64,000 nt of DNA from assembly GCA_003134655.1 (NCBI GenBank), contig PLBY01000070.1:1-64000 (forward strand), read 5' to 3'. Every line of letters starts with the position of its first letter. The first letter of the stretch is position 1. This document shows positions 1-7,392 of the stretch, piece by piece. The translations under genes were made by a program, and so were the position numbers. The notes beneath the pieces were generated by a model that worked only from the letters and a program-made list of their open reading frames with translations, did no database searches and had not been told where the DNA came from. The DNA is from Acidobacteriaceae bacterium (lineage in GTDB: Bacteria; Acidobacteriota; Terriglobia; Terriglobales; Acidobacteriaceae).

Positions 1-38
1 ACATATCATGTGCTACCGACACAAGATAGGGAAACCCC

Positions 39-67
39 TTGACGGCTCCCCCGGCATTTTGTAGCAT
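39..67 (+). promoter_or_regulatory. Sigma-70-type promoter for the SAM-riboswitch transcript
   Basis: A TTGACG hexamer at 39-44 and TAGCAT at 62-67 are separated by 17 bases. This would start transcription about 40 bases before the riboswitch aptamer. The -35 matches consensus at 5 of 6 positions and the -10 at 4 of 6. It is inferred from spacing and position only. Confidence 0.45.
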
Positions 68-110
68 TGTTGGAACAAGTCCACTCTTCAATTTTGATTG
101 GGAAGTGGGC

Positions 111-232
111 CTGAATTTCATGCAGAGTGGCTGAGGGACGAGCCCTATGACGCCACGGCAACCGATCCGGGATCATATATCCCGGGTGCTTGGTGCCAAC
201 TCTCTCCTGGAAACAGGGAACATGGGATTCGG
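111..232 (+). promoter_or_regulatory. SAM-I (S-box) riboswitch aptamer
   Basis: The aptamer closes with a 12-pair P1 helix, CTGAATTTCATG (111-122) with CATGGGATTCGG (221-232), counting G-U pairs. Inside are the P2 strands GTGGC and GCCAC around the kink-turn sequence GAGGGACGAGCCCTATGA. The conserved GGCAACC follows, then a P3 hairpin built on GGGAT/ATCCC, the core GGTGCCAACTC, and a P4 hairpin with a GAAA loop (CCTG-GAAA-CAGG). These elements and their order match the SAM-I family. S-boxes normally switch genes off when SAM is abundant. The controlled genes are the ThrC-like enzyme and the CysO-like carrier downstream. Confidence 0.92.
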
Positions 233-265
233 AACGCGCGCAATATTTAGTCCCGCATTCCGATA

Positions 266-309
266 GCCTCTTTTCCTATTTCCTGGAAAAAGAGGCCATT
301 TTCTTTTTG
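266..309 (+). terminator. Riboswitch-controlled intrinsic terminator
   Basis: The stem GCCTCTTTTCC (266-276) pairs with GGAAAAAGAGGC (285-296) with one bulged A, and is followed by a T-rich tract at 299-307. It lies 34 bases after the aptamer, as expected for an expression platform that ends transcription when SAM is bound. Confidence 0.8.
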
Positions 310-354
310 GGCCGCTTTTTCGAGGCTCGTCCCCGGCTACTCGCATAAGAGCAA

Positions 355-450
355 GTTTCAAAGTGGCAAGGTTTCAAGGTTTCAAAGAGGCGAAGCGGCT
401 CGACCGCGAGATCCTTGAAACTTTGAAACCTCTGAAACTTTGAAACTTTT
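355..450. repeat. TTTCAAAG-type inverted repeat in the leader of the ThrC-like gene
   Basis: Left-arm units GTTTCAAAG and GGTTTCAAGGTTTCAAAGAGG-like sequence (355-390) are mirrored by CCTTGAAACTTTGAAACC and TGAAACTTTGAAAC in the right arm (412-450). Related elements lie at 51800-51919 and 55656-55732. The element sits between the riboswitch terminator and the start codon at 469, so it is transcribed in the leader and could form a long hairpin just before the start. Confidence 0.8.
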
Positions 451-468
451 CAGAAAGCGAGTAGCAAC

Positions 469-1770
469 ATGTCTCACTACGAACTGCGGTGCCGCGAATG
501 CGGACGGACATGGGGAAACCAGCCCCGCTCCATCTGCGACGATTGTTTCTCCCCCCTGGAAGTGGCTTACGACTACGACGCGCTGCGCGGGTCGATCAGT
601 CGTGAGCAGATCGCCCAGCGGCCGCCGGACATGTGGCGCTACTCCGAACTGTTGCCCCTCCCCCAAGGCTTTGAACCGCGGCTGCCGGTCGGCTTCACTC
701 CGCTGTTACAGGCTCCACGCCTCGCGAAACAGTTGACGGGAACGGCCGCCGCCGCGGGGAATGTCTACCTCAAGAACGACGCCGTGTGCCTACCCACGCT
801 AAGCTTCAAAGACCGCGTGGTCGCCGTGGCGATATCGCAGGCGAAGGCGTTTGGGTTCGACACCGTGTCGTGTTCGTCGACCGGGAACCTGGCCAACGCC
901 GTTGCGGCGCACGCCGCGCGCGAAGGACTGAAGGCGTGGATCTTTATTCCGTCTGATCTCGAGCCGGCGAAGATTCTCGGCACCAACGTGTTCGGCGCGA
1001 AAGTGGTGCGCATCGCCGGGAACTACGATCAAGTCAACCGTCTCTGCTCACAGATCGCCGACGAGCATCGCTGGGGATTCGTCAACGTGAACCTGCGTCC
1101 TTATTATGCCGAGGGATCGAAGACGGTCGGATTTGAGATTGCCGAGCAACTGGGATGGCGGCTGCCCGATAACGTCGTCTGCCCCATGGCTGGCGGATCG
1201 CTGATCGTGAAAATCAAGAAGGCGTTCGACGAACTGATCAAGCTGGGTCTGGTCGAAGAGAAGGAAGTGAAGTTCTTCGGAGCACAAGCGACAGGATGCT
1301 CTCCGATTTCGACTGCGGTCAAGACGGGCAGCTCCGAGATCGAGCCGCAGAAGCCGACGACCATCGCGCGCTCGCTGGCCATCGGCAATCCTGCTGACGG
1401 ACATTACGCGGTCAAGGTGATCAAAGGCAGCGGCGGATGGAGCGAAGACATCAGCGATCCTGAAGTGATCAACTCGATCAAACTGCTGGCGGAAACTGAA
1501 GGCGTCTTCACCGAAACCGCAGGCGGGGTGACCGTTGGCACTGCGGGCAAACTGTATCGTCAGGATCGCATTCTGCCTGAAGAGACGACCGTGCTCTGTA
1601 TCACCGGCAACGGCTTGAAGACGACCGACGTGCTCGCGGGCGTCTACGAGACTGAGCGTCCGATCGCGCCGAAGCTGACGGAGTTCGAACATTATCTGCA
1701 GAAGACGCTGAGTCTCTCCGAGATCCCCGGAGTCATCGCCGAAGCAGAAGCCACGGGCGTAGGAGCGTAA
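469..1770 (+). CDS. thrC: Threonine synthase-like PLP enzyme under a SAM riboswitch
   Basis: This 433-residue protein belongs to the fold-type II PLP enzymes (threonine synthase family), which convert O-phosphohomoserine. The N-terminus has a zinc ribbon (C8-x2-C11 and C23-x2-C26). The PLP lysine is K114 in LSFKDR. SSTGNLANAV is the phosphate/substrate loop and ITGNGLKTTD is near the C-terminus. The gene follows a SAM-I riboswitch and is separated by one base from a CysO-like sulfur carrier, which is odd for a pure threonine enzyme. An alternative role, inferred by analogy with CysM/CysO, is to use O-phosphohomoserine and a carrier thiocarboxylate to make homocysteine. The family call is firm; the substrate is open. 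Confidence 0.88.
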   Translation: MSHYELRCRECGRTWGNQPRSICDDCFSPLEVAYDYDALRGSISREQIAQRPPDMWRYSELLPLPQGFEPRLPVGFTPLLQAPRLAKQLTGTAAAAGNVYLKNDAVCLPTLSFKDRVVAVAISQAKAFGFDTVSCSSTGNLANAVAAHAAREGLKAWIFIPSDLEPAKILGTNVFGAKVVRIAGNYDQVNRLCSQIADEHRWGFVNVNLRPYYAEGSKTVGFEIAEQLGWRLPDNVVCPMAGGSLIVKIKKAFDELIKLGLVEEKEVKFFGAQATGCSPISTAVKTGSSEIEPQKPTTIARSLAIGNPADGHYAVKVIKGSGGWSEDISDPEVINSIKLLAETEGVFTETAGGVTVGTAGKLYRQDRILPEETTVLCITGNGLKTTDVLAGVYETERPIAPKLTEFEHYLQKTLSLSEIPGVIAEAEATGVGA

Positions 1771-1771
1771 C

Positions 1772-2053
1772 ATGCCGATCACCGTACAGATCCCGACTGC
1801 ACTCCGGCGCCACACTGAAGGCGTCGGATCGATCACCTGCGCGGCATCGAACCTCGGAGAACTGTTCTCCGTGCTCGACGAAAAGTTTCCCGACCTGAAG
1901 CCGCACCTGCGCGATGACAAAGGTCAGGTGCGCCGCTTCTTGAACATTTATGTGAACGAAGAAGACATCCGCTTCCTCGGCGGACAAACCTACGCCTTCC
2001 AGGAAGGCGACGAAGTCCTGCTCGTGCCGTCGATCGCCGGCGGGGCGATGTAG
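1772..2053 (+). CDS. CysO-like MoaD/ThiS sulfur carrier with a Gly-Gly-Ala-Met tail
   Basis: This 93-residue ubiquitin-fold protein begins MPITVQIPTALRRHT and contains FLNIYVNEEDIRFLGG, closely resembling mycobacterial CysO as I remember it. CysO carries sulfur as a C-terminal thiocarboxylate made after adenylation by a MoeB/MoeZ-like enzyme. Here the C-terminus is VPSIAGGAM, so two residues follow the Gly-Gly and would have to be trimmed, for example by a JAMM/Mec-type protease. No activating enzyme or protease gene lies in the window. The start is one base after the stop of the ThrC-like gene, so both share the riboswitch transcript. Confidence 0.88.
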   Translation: MPITVQIPTALRRHTEGVGSITCAASNLGELFSVLDEKFPDLKPHLRDDKGQVRRFLNIYVNEEDIRFLGGQTYAFQEGDEVLLVPSIAGGAM

Positions 2054-2072
2054 CGGCTCAGTAACGTCGCGC

Positions 2073-3068
2073 TCAGTAAGGATCAGTCGGCGGCGTGACA
2101 GTGCCGGTCGACAGATGCAACTCCTTGGTCCGATCAATCACCCACTGCGGAAACGGCGGAGCGCCCTGCGGGATCTTGCCCTGCGTGATCGCCCAGTGAT
2201 CGATCCAGCCTGTGCCTTCTTCTCCAACATAGGTGTCGGGGAGACTGTAGGCTTGATCGCCTAGCGCGTCTTCCAGCGGGATGAAGCGATAGCCGCGCTT
2301 GCGTAGAACGTCGAGCAACTCGCCGATGTGGTCGGCCTCGAGATTGCTGGCATGCAGCAGCAGGATCTGCTTCGGCTCGTAGCCAACAACTTTGGCCGAC
2401 AGTTGCTCTGAGTACGCGAACACCGCGTCGTGATAAGCGAGATACTCCTTCACGATCTGTTGCTGCAGCGCCGCGTCGTTACGCTTCTTGGCGTCTTCGT
2501 AGAGTCCGGCGAACATCCAGTCCCATCCGTCGAGCGTGATCGGAGCAATGCGGTACCCACGTGCCACGAGAAATGCCTCGGCTTCGCGGCGCGTGAGCAG
2601 GTCGCGTCCGGTGTCGAGATAGGGATGCCGGAAATATCGCAACTTCATTTTGCGCTGCGCCAGCAGCATGCGGGTCACGCTCTCGCCCTGGATCACCTCG
2701 TCTTCCCAGGCTTTCAATCCAACCTGATTCAACGACGCGTGACTGAATGTGTGGTTCCCCAGTTCGAAGCCGGCATCGAGCCACATCTGCAAGGCCTTGA
2801 TGCGCTCATCGACTTCACCGGTTTTGTAGAGCTTCTTCTCGTTGACGAACCCGACCACGGGGATCTTCTGGTCGCGCAGCGTGCCCAGCAGCTTCGTGGT
2901 CATTGCGGTGATGTCGGCCGCGGGTAATCGGTCGGCCATTCCGGCAGGAAGGTCGTCAATCGTGATGGCAACCTGGCGATCTGGTTTTTGCGGGGTCTGC
3001 GAATTCGCGCACACAGGGACAAAGCAGATTGTGCAGAGAAGTGCTAGTAACATCGGCAGCCATTTCAT
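2073..3068 (-). CDS. Secreted polysaccharide deacetylase family protein
   Basis: A protein of about 331 residues with a Sec signal peptide (MKWLPMLLALLCTICFVP...CANS). It carries the NodB-type motifs AITIDDLPAG (metal/base aspartates, motif 1) and ELGNHTFSHASL (metal-binding H-x3-H, motif 2), followed by a RYFRHPYL-like motif 3. It probably removes acetyl groups from a cell-wall or environmental polysaccharide outside the cytoplasm. The start at 3068 is preferred because AGGGG lies 9-10 bases upstream. A longer in-frame start at 3215 would be coded through the repeat at 3102-3138 and is unlikely. It is convergent with the sulfur-carrier gene. Confidence 0.8.
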   Translation of the reverse strand: MKWLPMLLALLCTICFVPVCANSQTPQKPDRQVAITIDDLPAGMADRLPAADITAMTTKLLGTLRDQKIPVVGFVNEKKLYKTGEVDERIKALQMWLDAGFELGNHTFSHASLNQVGLKAWEDEVIQGESVTRMLLAQRKMKLRYFRHPYLDTGRDLLTRREAEAFLVARGYRIAPITLDGWDWMFAGLYEDAKKRNDAALQQQIVKEYLAYHDAVFAYSEQLSAKVVGYEPKQILLLHASNLEADHIGELLDVLRKRGYRFIPLEDALGDQAYSLPDTYVGEEGTGWIDHWAITQGKIPQGAPPFPQWVIDRTKELHLSTGTVTPPTDPY

Positions 3069-3101
3069 GGAATGGATCCCCTTGAGCATGATGGAAGAGC
3101 G

Positions 3102-3138
3102 AAAACCACAAAGGACACGAAGGTTCACGAAGGAAGCC
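3102..3138. repeat. Half-copy of the ACCAC...GGACACGAAGG repeat
   Basis: AACCACAAAGGACACGAAGG followed by TTCACGAAGGAA resembles one arm of the inverted repeat at 11067-11142. It lies just upstream of the deacetylase start on the minus strand. Confidence 0.55.
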
Positions 3139-3230
3139 CAATGAGAACTAGTTCGCAGGGGTATTAGAACATGAGAGGAGGACTGGAAAACGTCGAGAAT
3201 CGGGAGATTCCGCATCTTGACAGAGTCGTG

Positions 3231-3255
3231 TATAATCTAACTAACTGGTTAATTA
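3231..3255 (+). promoter_or_regulatory. TATAAT box and palindromic operator for the TetR gene
   Basis: A perfect TATAAT at 3231-3236 is followed by an imperfect palindrome TAACTAAC-TG-GTTAATTA (3238-3255; 7 of 8 bases match between arms). The palindrome covers the likely transcription start and ends at the first ATG, the expected place for autorepression by a TetR-family dimer. Confidence 0.55.
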
Positions 3256-3954
3256 ATGGCCCGCCTCTTCCATCATCGTCACGTTCTGCACCGCCGCATG
3301 GGCTCCCGCGGCCAGCCCGAGGAGAGCCGCGCGGCCATCCTGCAGGCTGCGGCGCAGGAGTTCGCGGAGCACGGCATAGCCGGAGCCCGCACCGACGCCA
3401 TTGCCCGCGAAGCCCGCGTCAACAAGGCTTTGCTGTATTACTACTTCAAAGACAAAGAGACTCTTTATGGCGCCGTGCTCGACGATGCGTTCTCCGGCCT
3501 GAAGACCACGGTGTTCCGCGTGCTCGACGGCGACCTGCCGCCGCGCGAGAAGATGATGGCCTATGTCGGCGCCTACTTCGATTTCATCGCCTCGAACCAG
3601 CTCTATCCCCGGCTGATGCAGAGCGAGATGATGCGGGCCCGCGAGGGCGAGTCGCAGCATATCGACAAAGTGATCAAGAACTACATTCAGCCCATCTTTG
3701 CCCGGGTCGGCGAGTTGATCCGCAAGGGGACGGCCGACGGCGAGTTTCGTCCCGTCAACCCTGTGCATTTTGTACCTTCGATGGTCGCGATGATCGTGTT
3801 TTATTTCAGCAGCGCGCCCATGATGCAGAAAGTGGTTGGCTTCAATCCCCTGACCCCGGAGCGCATTGCGGAACGCCGCGCCGCCGTGCTGGATTTTATT
3901 TCGGCCGCGTTGTTCCGCCCCAAACCGAACGCCACGCAAGGAGCACGCTCATGA
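3256..3954 (+). CDS. TetR/AcrR family repressor of the efflux operon
   Basis: A protein of up to 232 residues. The helix-turn-helix is near residues 24-68 (ESRAAILQAAAQEFAEHG, then TDAIAREARVNKALLYYYF), and the rest is an all-helical ligand-binding domain of the TetR type. It heads an operon with HlyD, ABC ATPase and ABC-2 permease genes, the layout of cecR-ybhGFSR in E. coli, so it probably represses that exporter. Neither ATG has a Shine-Dalgarno sequence. The internal ATG at 3298 (MGSRGQPEES) gives the more usual TetR N-terminus and may be the real start. The stop overlaps the next start (ATGA). Confidence 0.85.
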   Translation: MARLFHHRHVLHRRMGSRGQPEESRAAILQAAAQEFAEHGIAGARTDAIAREARVNKALLYYYFKDKETLYGAVLDDAFSGLKTTVFRVLDGDLPPREKMMAYVGAYFDFIASNQLYPRLMQSEMMRAREGESQHIDKVIKNYIQPIFARVGELIRKGTADGEFRPVNPVHFVPSMVAMIVFYFSSAPMMQKVVGFNPLTPERIAERRAAVLDFISAALFRPKPNATQGARS

Positions 3955-5048
3955 GCGCGCGTAACAAGTTTTTCATTCTTCTCGGAATCATCTTCGCGAT
4001 TGCGGCGACTTACTACTACTTTTCCACCGACCATTCGCGCGACCTGGTGCTGATCGGCACAGTCGATGCCAACCAGGTGATCGTCAGCGCGCAAGTCAGC
4101 GGCCGCATCCAGAAATTACTCGTGGATGAAGGCACTCCGGTGAAGGCCGGGGACCTGATCGCCGTGCTCGATCCCTCGGAACTGCAAGCACAAGAAGCCG
4201 CGGCCACAGCGACGATCTCCAGCCTGCAGAACAAGGTCGCGGAGATGCAGCACACGGAAAAATCGACTGCGGGTTCCACTTCAAGCGACGTGGCCAACGC
4301 ACAGGCCAAGCTTTCGTCAGCGAAGGCACAACTGCTCCAGGCGAAGGCCGCGCTGGACCGCACCGCGAGCGACAGTCGCCGCGCCATCGAACTGGCAAAA
4401 GCGGGAATCGCATCGGACCAGGAGCGTGTGCAGGCCGAGACCAATCTGCAGGCGGCCCAGGCGACCGCACAAGCGCAGCAGGAACTGGTCCGGGCCGCGG
4501 AGGCTGATCTGAACGCAGCCATTGCACGAACCCAGCAGGCTAACGCGGCGAAGAGCACAGTCGCTTCCACCGAGGCGGATGTGAAGAGCGCTATCGCGCA
4601 GAAGAATCAAGCCGCCGTGCGCCTGGGTTATACCAACGTGTACGCGCCCGTGAGCGGAACGGTTTCCGTGCGCGCCGCGCGCCAGGGAGAAGTGGTCAAT
4701 ATCGGCGCGCCCATCGTCACCATCGTCGACTTGAGCGATACATGGGCGCGGGCTGCGATCCCGGAGACCTACGCCGACCACATCGGGTATGGCGACGTGC
4801 TTCGCGTGCGCTTGCCCGGTGGGACCGTCATGAGTGGCAAAGTGTTCTTCAAAGGTGTGGAAGGCGACTTCGCCACGCAGCGCGATGTGAGCCGGCGCAA
4901 GCGCGACATCAAGACCATCGTGTTGAAAGTGCGCATGGAGAATCCCAAGGGCGCATTCGTGCCCGGCATGACGGCCGAAGTGCTGGTGTCGCCGGAGCAA
5001 TTGAAGGCTAGCGGTACGCCGAACGCCGCAACCGCGGAGCAACGATGA
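3951..5048 (+). CDS. HlyD-family periplasmic adaptor of an ABC exporter
   Basis: A 365-residue membrane-fusion protein. One N-terminal membrane anchor (FFILLGIIFAIAATYYYF) is followed by a split biotinyl-lipoyl domain (VSAQVSGRIQKLLVDEGTPV and VYAPVSGTVSVRAARQGE) around a long Ala/Gln-rich coiled coil, then a beta-barrel. It would link the inner-membrane ABC transporter to the outer envelope, as YbhG does. AAGGAG lies 7 bases before the ATG at 3951. Start and stop overlap the neighbouring genes by four bases, so translation is coupled across the operon. Confidence 0.88.
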   Translation: MSARNKFFILLGIIFAIAATYYYFSTDHSRDLVLIGTVDANQVIVSAQVSGRIQKLLVDEGTPVKAGDLIAVLDPSELQAQEAAATATISSLQNKVAEMQHTEKSTAGSTSSDVANAQAKLSSAKAQLLQAKAALDRTASDSRRAIELAKAGIASDQERVQAETNLQAAQATAQAQQELVRAAEADLNAAIARTQQANAAKSTVASTEADVKSAIAQKNQAAVRLGYTNVYAPVSGTVSVRAARQGEVVNIGAPIVTIVDLSDTWARAAIPETYADHIGYGDVLRVRLPGGTVMSGKVFFKGVEGDFATQRDVSRRKRDIKTIVLKVRMENPKGAFVPGMTAEVLVSPEQLKASGTPNAATAEQR

Positions 5049-6133
5049 TGGCGGATTTCACTCCACAGTCGAACGACGCGGGGACTCCTCCCAGTCCTCC
5101 CCTTACGCTGGAGAAGCCGGTCTACGATCCCGCCGCACCCGCTGCCATTGAGGTCGACCACATCGTCAAGAAGTACGGAGACTTCACCGCCGTCGATGAT
5201 GTTTCTTTCAAGGTGACCGAAGGCGAGATCTTCGGTCTGCTCGGCCCGAACGGGGCAGGGAAATCGACGCTGATCCGCATGATGACCACGCTGATCCCGA
5301 TCACTTCCGGGAAGGCGCGCATCGGCGGGCACGACGTCGCCAAAGAGCCGAATGCAGCGCGGCGCATGATCGGCGTGATTCCGCAGGCATTGACCAGCGA
5401 CCTCGACCTGACCGTCGAGGAGAACATGAATATCTACGCCAAGCTCTACGACGTTCCCGCGAAAGAGCGCAAGAAGTCGATAGAGGAACTTCTGGCGTTG
5501 GTCGACCTGACCAAATGGCGCGATGCGGCCACTAAAACACTTTCTGGCGGCATGCGGCGGCGGCTGGAGATTGCGCGCGGCCTGGTGCACCATCCCCGCA
5601 TCTTCTTTCTTGATGAGCCGACGACTGGGCTCGATCCCGTGTCTCGCGTCGCCGTATGGGAAATGCTGGGCAACATCAAAGAGCACCGCCAGTTGACCAT
5701 TCTGATCACGACGCACTACATGGATGAGGCAGACCGCCTGTGCGATCGCATTGCAATTGTCGATCACGGGAAGCTCGTTGCGCTCGACGCGCCGGCGGCA
5801 CTCAAGGCGAGCGTGCCGGGGTCGAACGTGATCGAGGCGCAGTTCGAGAATCCTCCGGCCGACTGGGAACAACGTCTGCACAAACTTGACGACGTCACTT
5901 CGGTGCAGCATGAAGGTGCAGGCATGTATCGCGTATTGACGGGCAATGGCTCGCTTACGACGACACAGTTGGTCGAGATGGCCGTGCAGAGCAAGGTTCC
6001 GGTAAAGTCTCTCTCCGTACAGAACACGACGCTTGACGACGTTTTTGTGCACTACACGGGACGACAACTGCGCGACGAACTGCAGAAATCGTACGCCTTC
6101 GTCATGCCGCAGCGGCCGGGGTTGAAGCCATGA
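5045..6133 (+). CDS. ABC exporter ATP-binding protein
   Basis: A 362-residue protein with one nucleotide-binding domain: Walker A GLLGPNGAGKST, signature LSGGMRRRLEIARGL, and Walker B IFFLDEPTTGLDP with the following switch histidine in TILITTHYMD. An N-terminal stretch of about 30 residues is Pro-rich. The C-terminal 100 residues match the DUF4162-like tail of drug and polysaccharide export ATPases. It pairs with the permease at 6227 and the adaptor at 3951. In E. coli the comparable YbhF has two nucleotide-binding domains; this one has a single domain. Confidence 0.9.
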   Translation: MMADFTPQSNDAGTPPSPPLTLEKPVYDPAAPAAIEVDHIVKKYGDFTAVDDVSFKVTEGEIFGLLGPNGAGKSTLIRMMTTLIPITSGKARIGGHDVAKEPNAARRMIGVIPQALTSDLDLTVEENMNIYAKLYDVPAKERKKSIEELLALVDLTKWRDAATKTLSGGMRRRLEIARGLVHHPRIFFLDEPTTGLDPVSRVAVWEMLGNIKEHRQLTILITTHYMDEADRLCDRIAIVDHGKLVALDAPAALKASVPGSNVIEAQFENPPADWEQRLHKLDDVTSVQHEGAGMYRVLTGNGSLTTTQLVEMAVQSKVPVKSLSVQNTTLDDVFVHYTGRQLRDELQKSYAFVMPQRPGLKP

Positions 6134-6182
6134 CTAACAGCGAGGCTTCCGGCTTTCGGCTTCCGGACAGCCGTTGAGGGAA

Positions 6183-6230
6183 ATGCGACGGGCGAACGCC
6201 GGACGACGAATTGCGGGGTCGCATTTATGA
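6183..6230 (+). CDS. Possible 15-residue leader ORF coupled to the permease gene
   Basis: ATG at 6183 opens MRRANAGRRIAGSHL and stops at 6228-6230, overlapping the permease start at 6227 as ATGA. GAGGG lies just ahead of this ATG, whereas the permease ATG itself has no Shine-Dalgarno sequence. A short leader could therefore bring ribosomes to the permease start. This is inference from layout only, and the region also carries repeat-like CTTCCGG sequence. Confidence 0.3.
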   Translation: MRRANAGRRIAGSHL

Positions 6231-7339
6231 ATCGAATGATGGCCATTGTCGAGCGGGAGATGCGCAAGTTCTTCCGTTCGCCGGCGCTCATGCTGGCGTC
6301 GATGATTTTTCCGCTGGTGCAGCTGATCATTCTGGGCAACGCCTTCGGCGGAAAGATTCACGATGCCCGCGTCGCGATTGTCGATCAGGACGGTGGTCCT
6401 CAGGCGTTGCGCATTCGCGAGGCCTTCGACTCGGTACGCGCCAATATTCGGACCTTCGTTCCGATCTCCTACGACAGCGACCGGCAGGCCATGGAAGATG
6501 TGCGCAACGGCAAGCTGGAAGGCGCGGTCATCATCCCGCCGCAGTTTTCGCGCCGGGTCTACGAGGAGAACCATCCCCGCATTGCGCTGGTTGTCGACAA
6601 CAGCGACAACTTTATGAGCTCGGCGGTCGAAGCGGAACTGGCGGACCTGACCAACTCACTCAATCAGCCCACGGTCTCGCCGCGCATTCTGCAGCAGACA
6701 GCGCTCGATATCGTCGAACTCTACCCCTACATCGAATACATGAAGTACCTGCTGCCGGGGTCGCTGGTGCTGGCGATGTTTGTGTCGGTCATGATCGGCG
6801 GCGGCATGCTTTACATCGACGACAAGGCGCGCGGCGTGCACGAGGGATACCTGGTCACGCCGATCACGAAGCTAGAACTCGTGCTGGGGCTGAACCTGGC
6901 AGGTGCAATCAAGGCCGTCATGACCGGAGTGATCATCGTGGGTATCGGTTCGATGATGGCTGGGGTGAGCACGATCTTTAATCCTGTGACCGCGCTCGGG
7001 CTGCTGATCATGATCGTACTGACCTCGCTAGCCTTCAATACGATGATGTTCCTGCTGATGGTGCGCATTGAAGATCCTCTGGTGCCACGCGCCATGTTCG
7101 GCATTCTGAATACTCTGCTGTTCTTCCCCAGCGGATCGGTCTATCCCATCCAGGCGTTTCCACCCTGGCTGCGCGCGATTGCGAGGTGCGATCCGTTTAC
7201 CTATGCGGTTGACGGATTCAAGTGCTTACTGCTCAAAGAGACATCCCTGTCCGCCGTTTGGGGAGACATGCTCTTCCTCGCCATTTTTGCGGCCGTCACG
7301 CTGGGCATCGCGATCCCGTTGTTCAAGCGAACCCTGTAG
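6227..7339 (+). CDS. ABC-2 type permease of the efflux operon
   Basis: A 370-residue integral membrane protein. Membrane segment 1 (ALMLASMIFPLVQLIIL) is followed by a large extracytoplasmic domain of about 130 residues. Five C-terminal segments follow, including LVLAMFVSVMIGGGML, a LLIMIVLTSLAF stretch and MLFLAIFAAVTLGIAI. This is the ABC-2 (YhhJ/YbhR) topology. Only one permease is present, where the E. coli ybhGFSR set has two, so a homodimer is likely. The gene is 93 bases after the ATPase gene and may be translationally coupled through a short upstream ORF. Confidence 0.88.
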   Translation: MNRMMAIVEREMRKFFRSPALMLASMIFPLVQLIILGNAFGGKIHDARVAIVDQDGGPQALRIREAFDSVRANIRTFVPISYDSDRQAMEDVRNGKLEGAVIIPPQFSRRVYEENHPRIALVVDNSDNFMSSAVEAELADLTNSLNQPTVSPRILQQTALDIVELYPYIEYMKYLLPGSLVLAMFVSVMIGGGMLYIDDKARGVHEGYLVTPITKLELVLGLNLAGAIKAVMTGVIIVGIGSMMAGVSTIFNPVTALGLLIMIVLTSLAFNTMMFLLMVRIEDPLVPRAMFGILNTLLFFPSGSVYPIQAFPPWLRAIARCDPFTYAVDGFKCLLLKETSLSAVWGDMLFLAIFAAVTLGIAIPLFKRTL

Positions 7340-7392
7340 GACATTTCCGGGAACTTTTCGCTTGTCCCCCGTGTCCGTTATGCTAGAGAGGT

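Noticed and set aside
3217..3236. TTGACA followed by TATAAT as a promoter for the TetR gene
   Set aside because: The spacing is only 8 bases, far from the 16-18 needed. Only the TATAAT box is retained.
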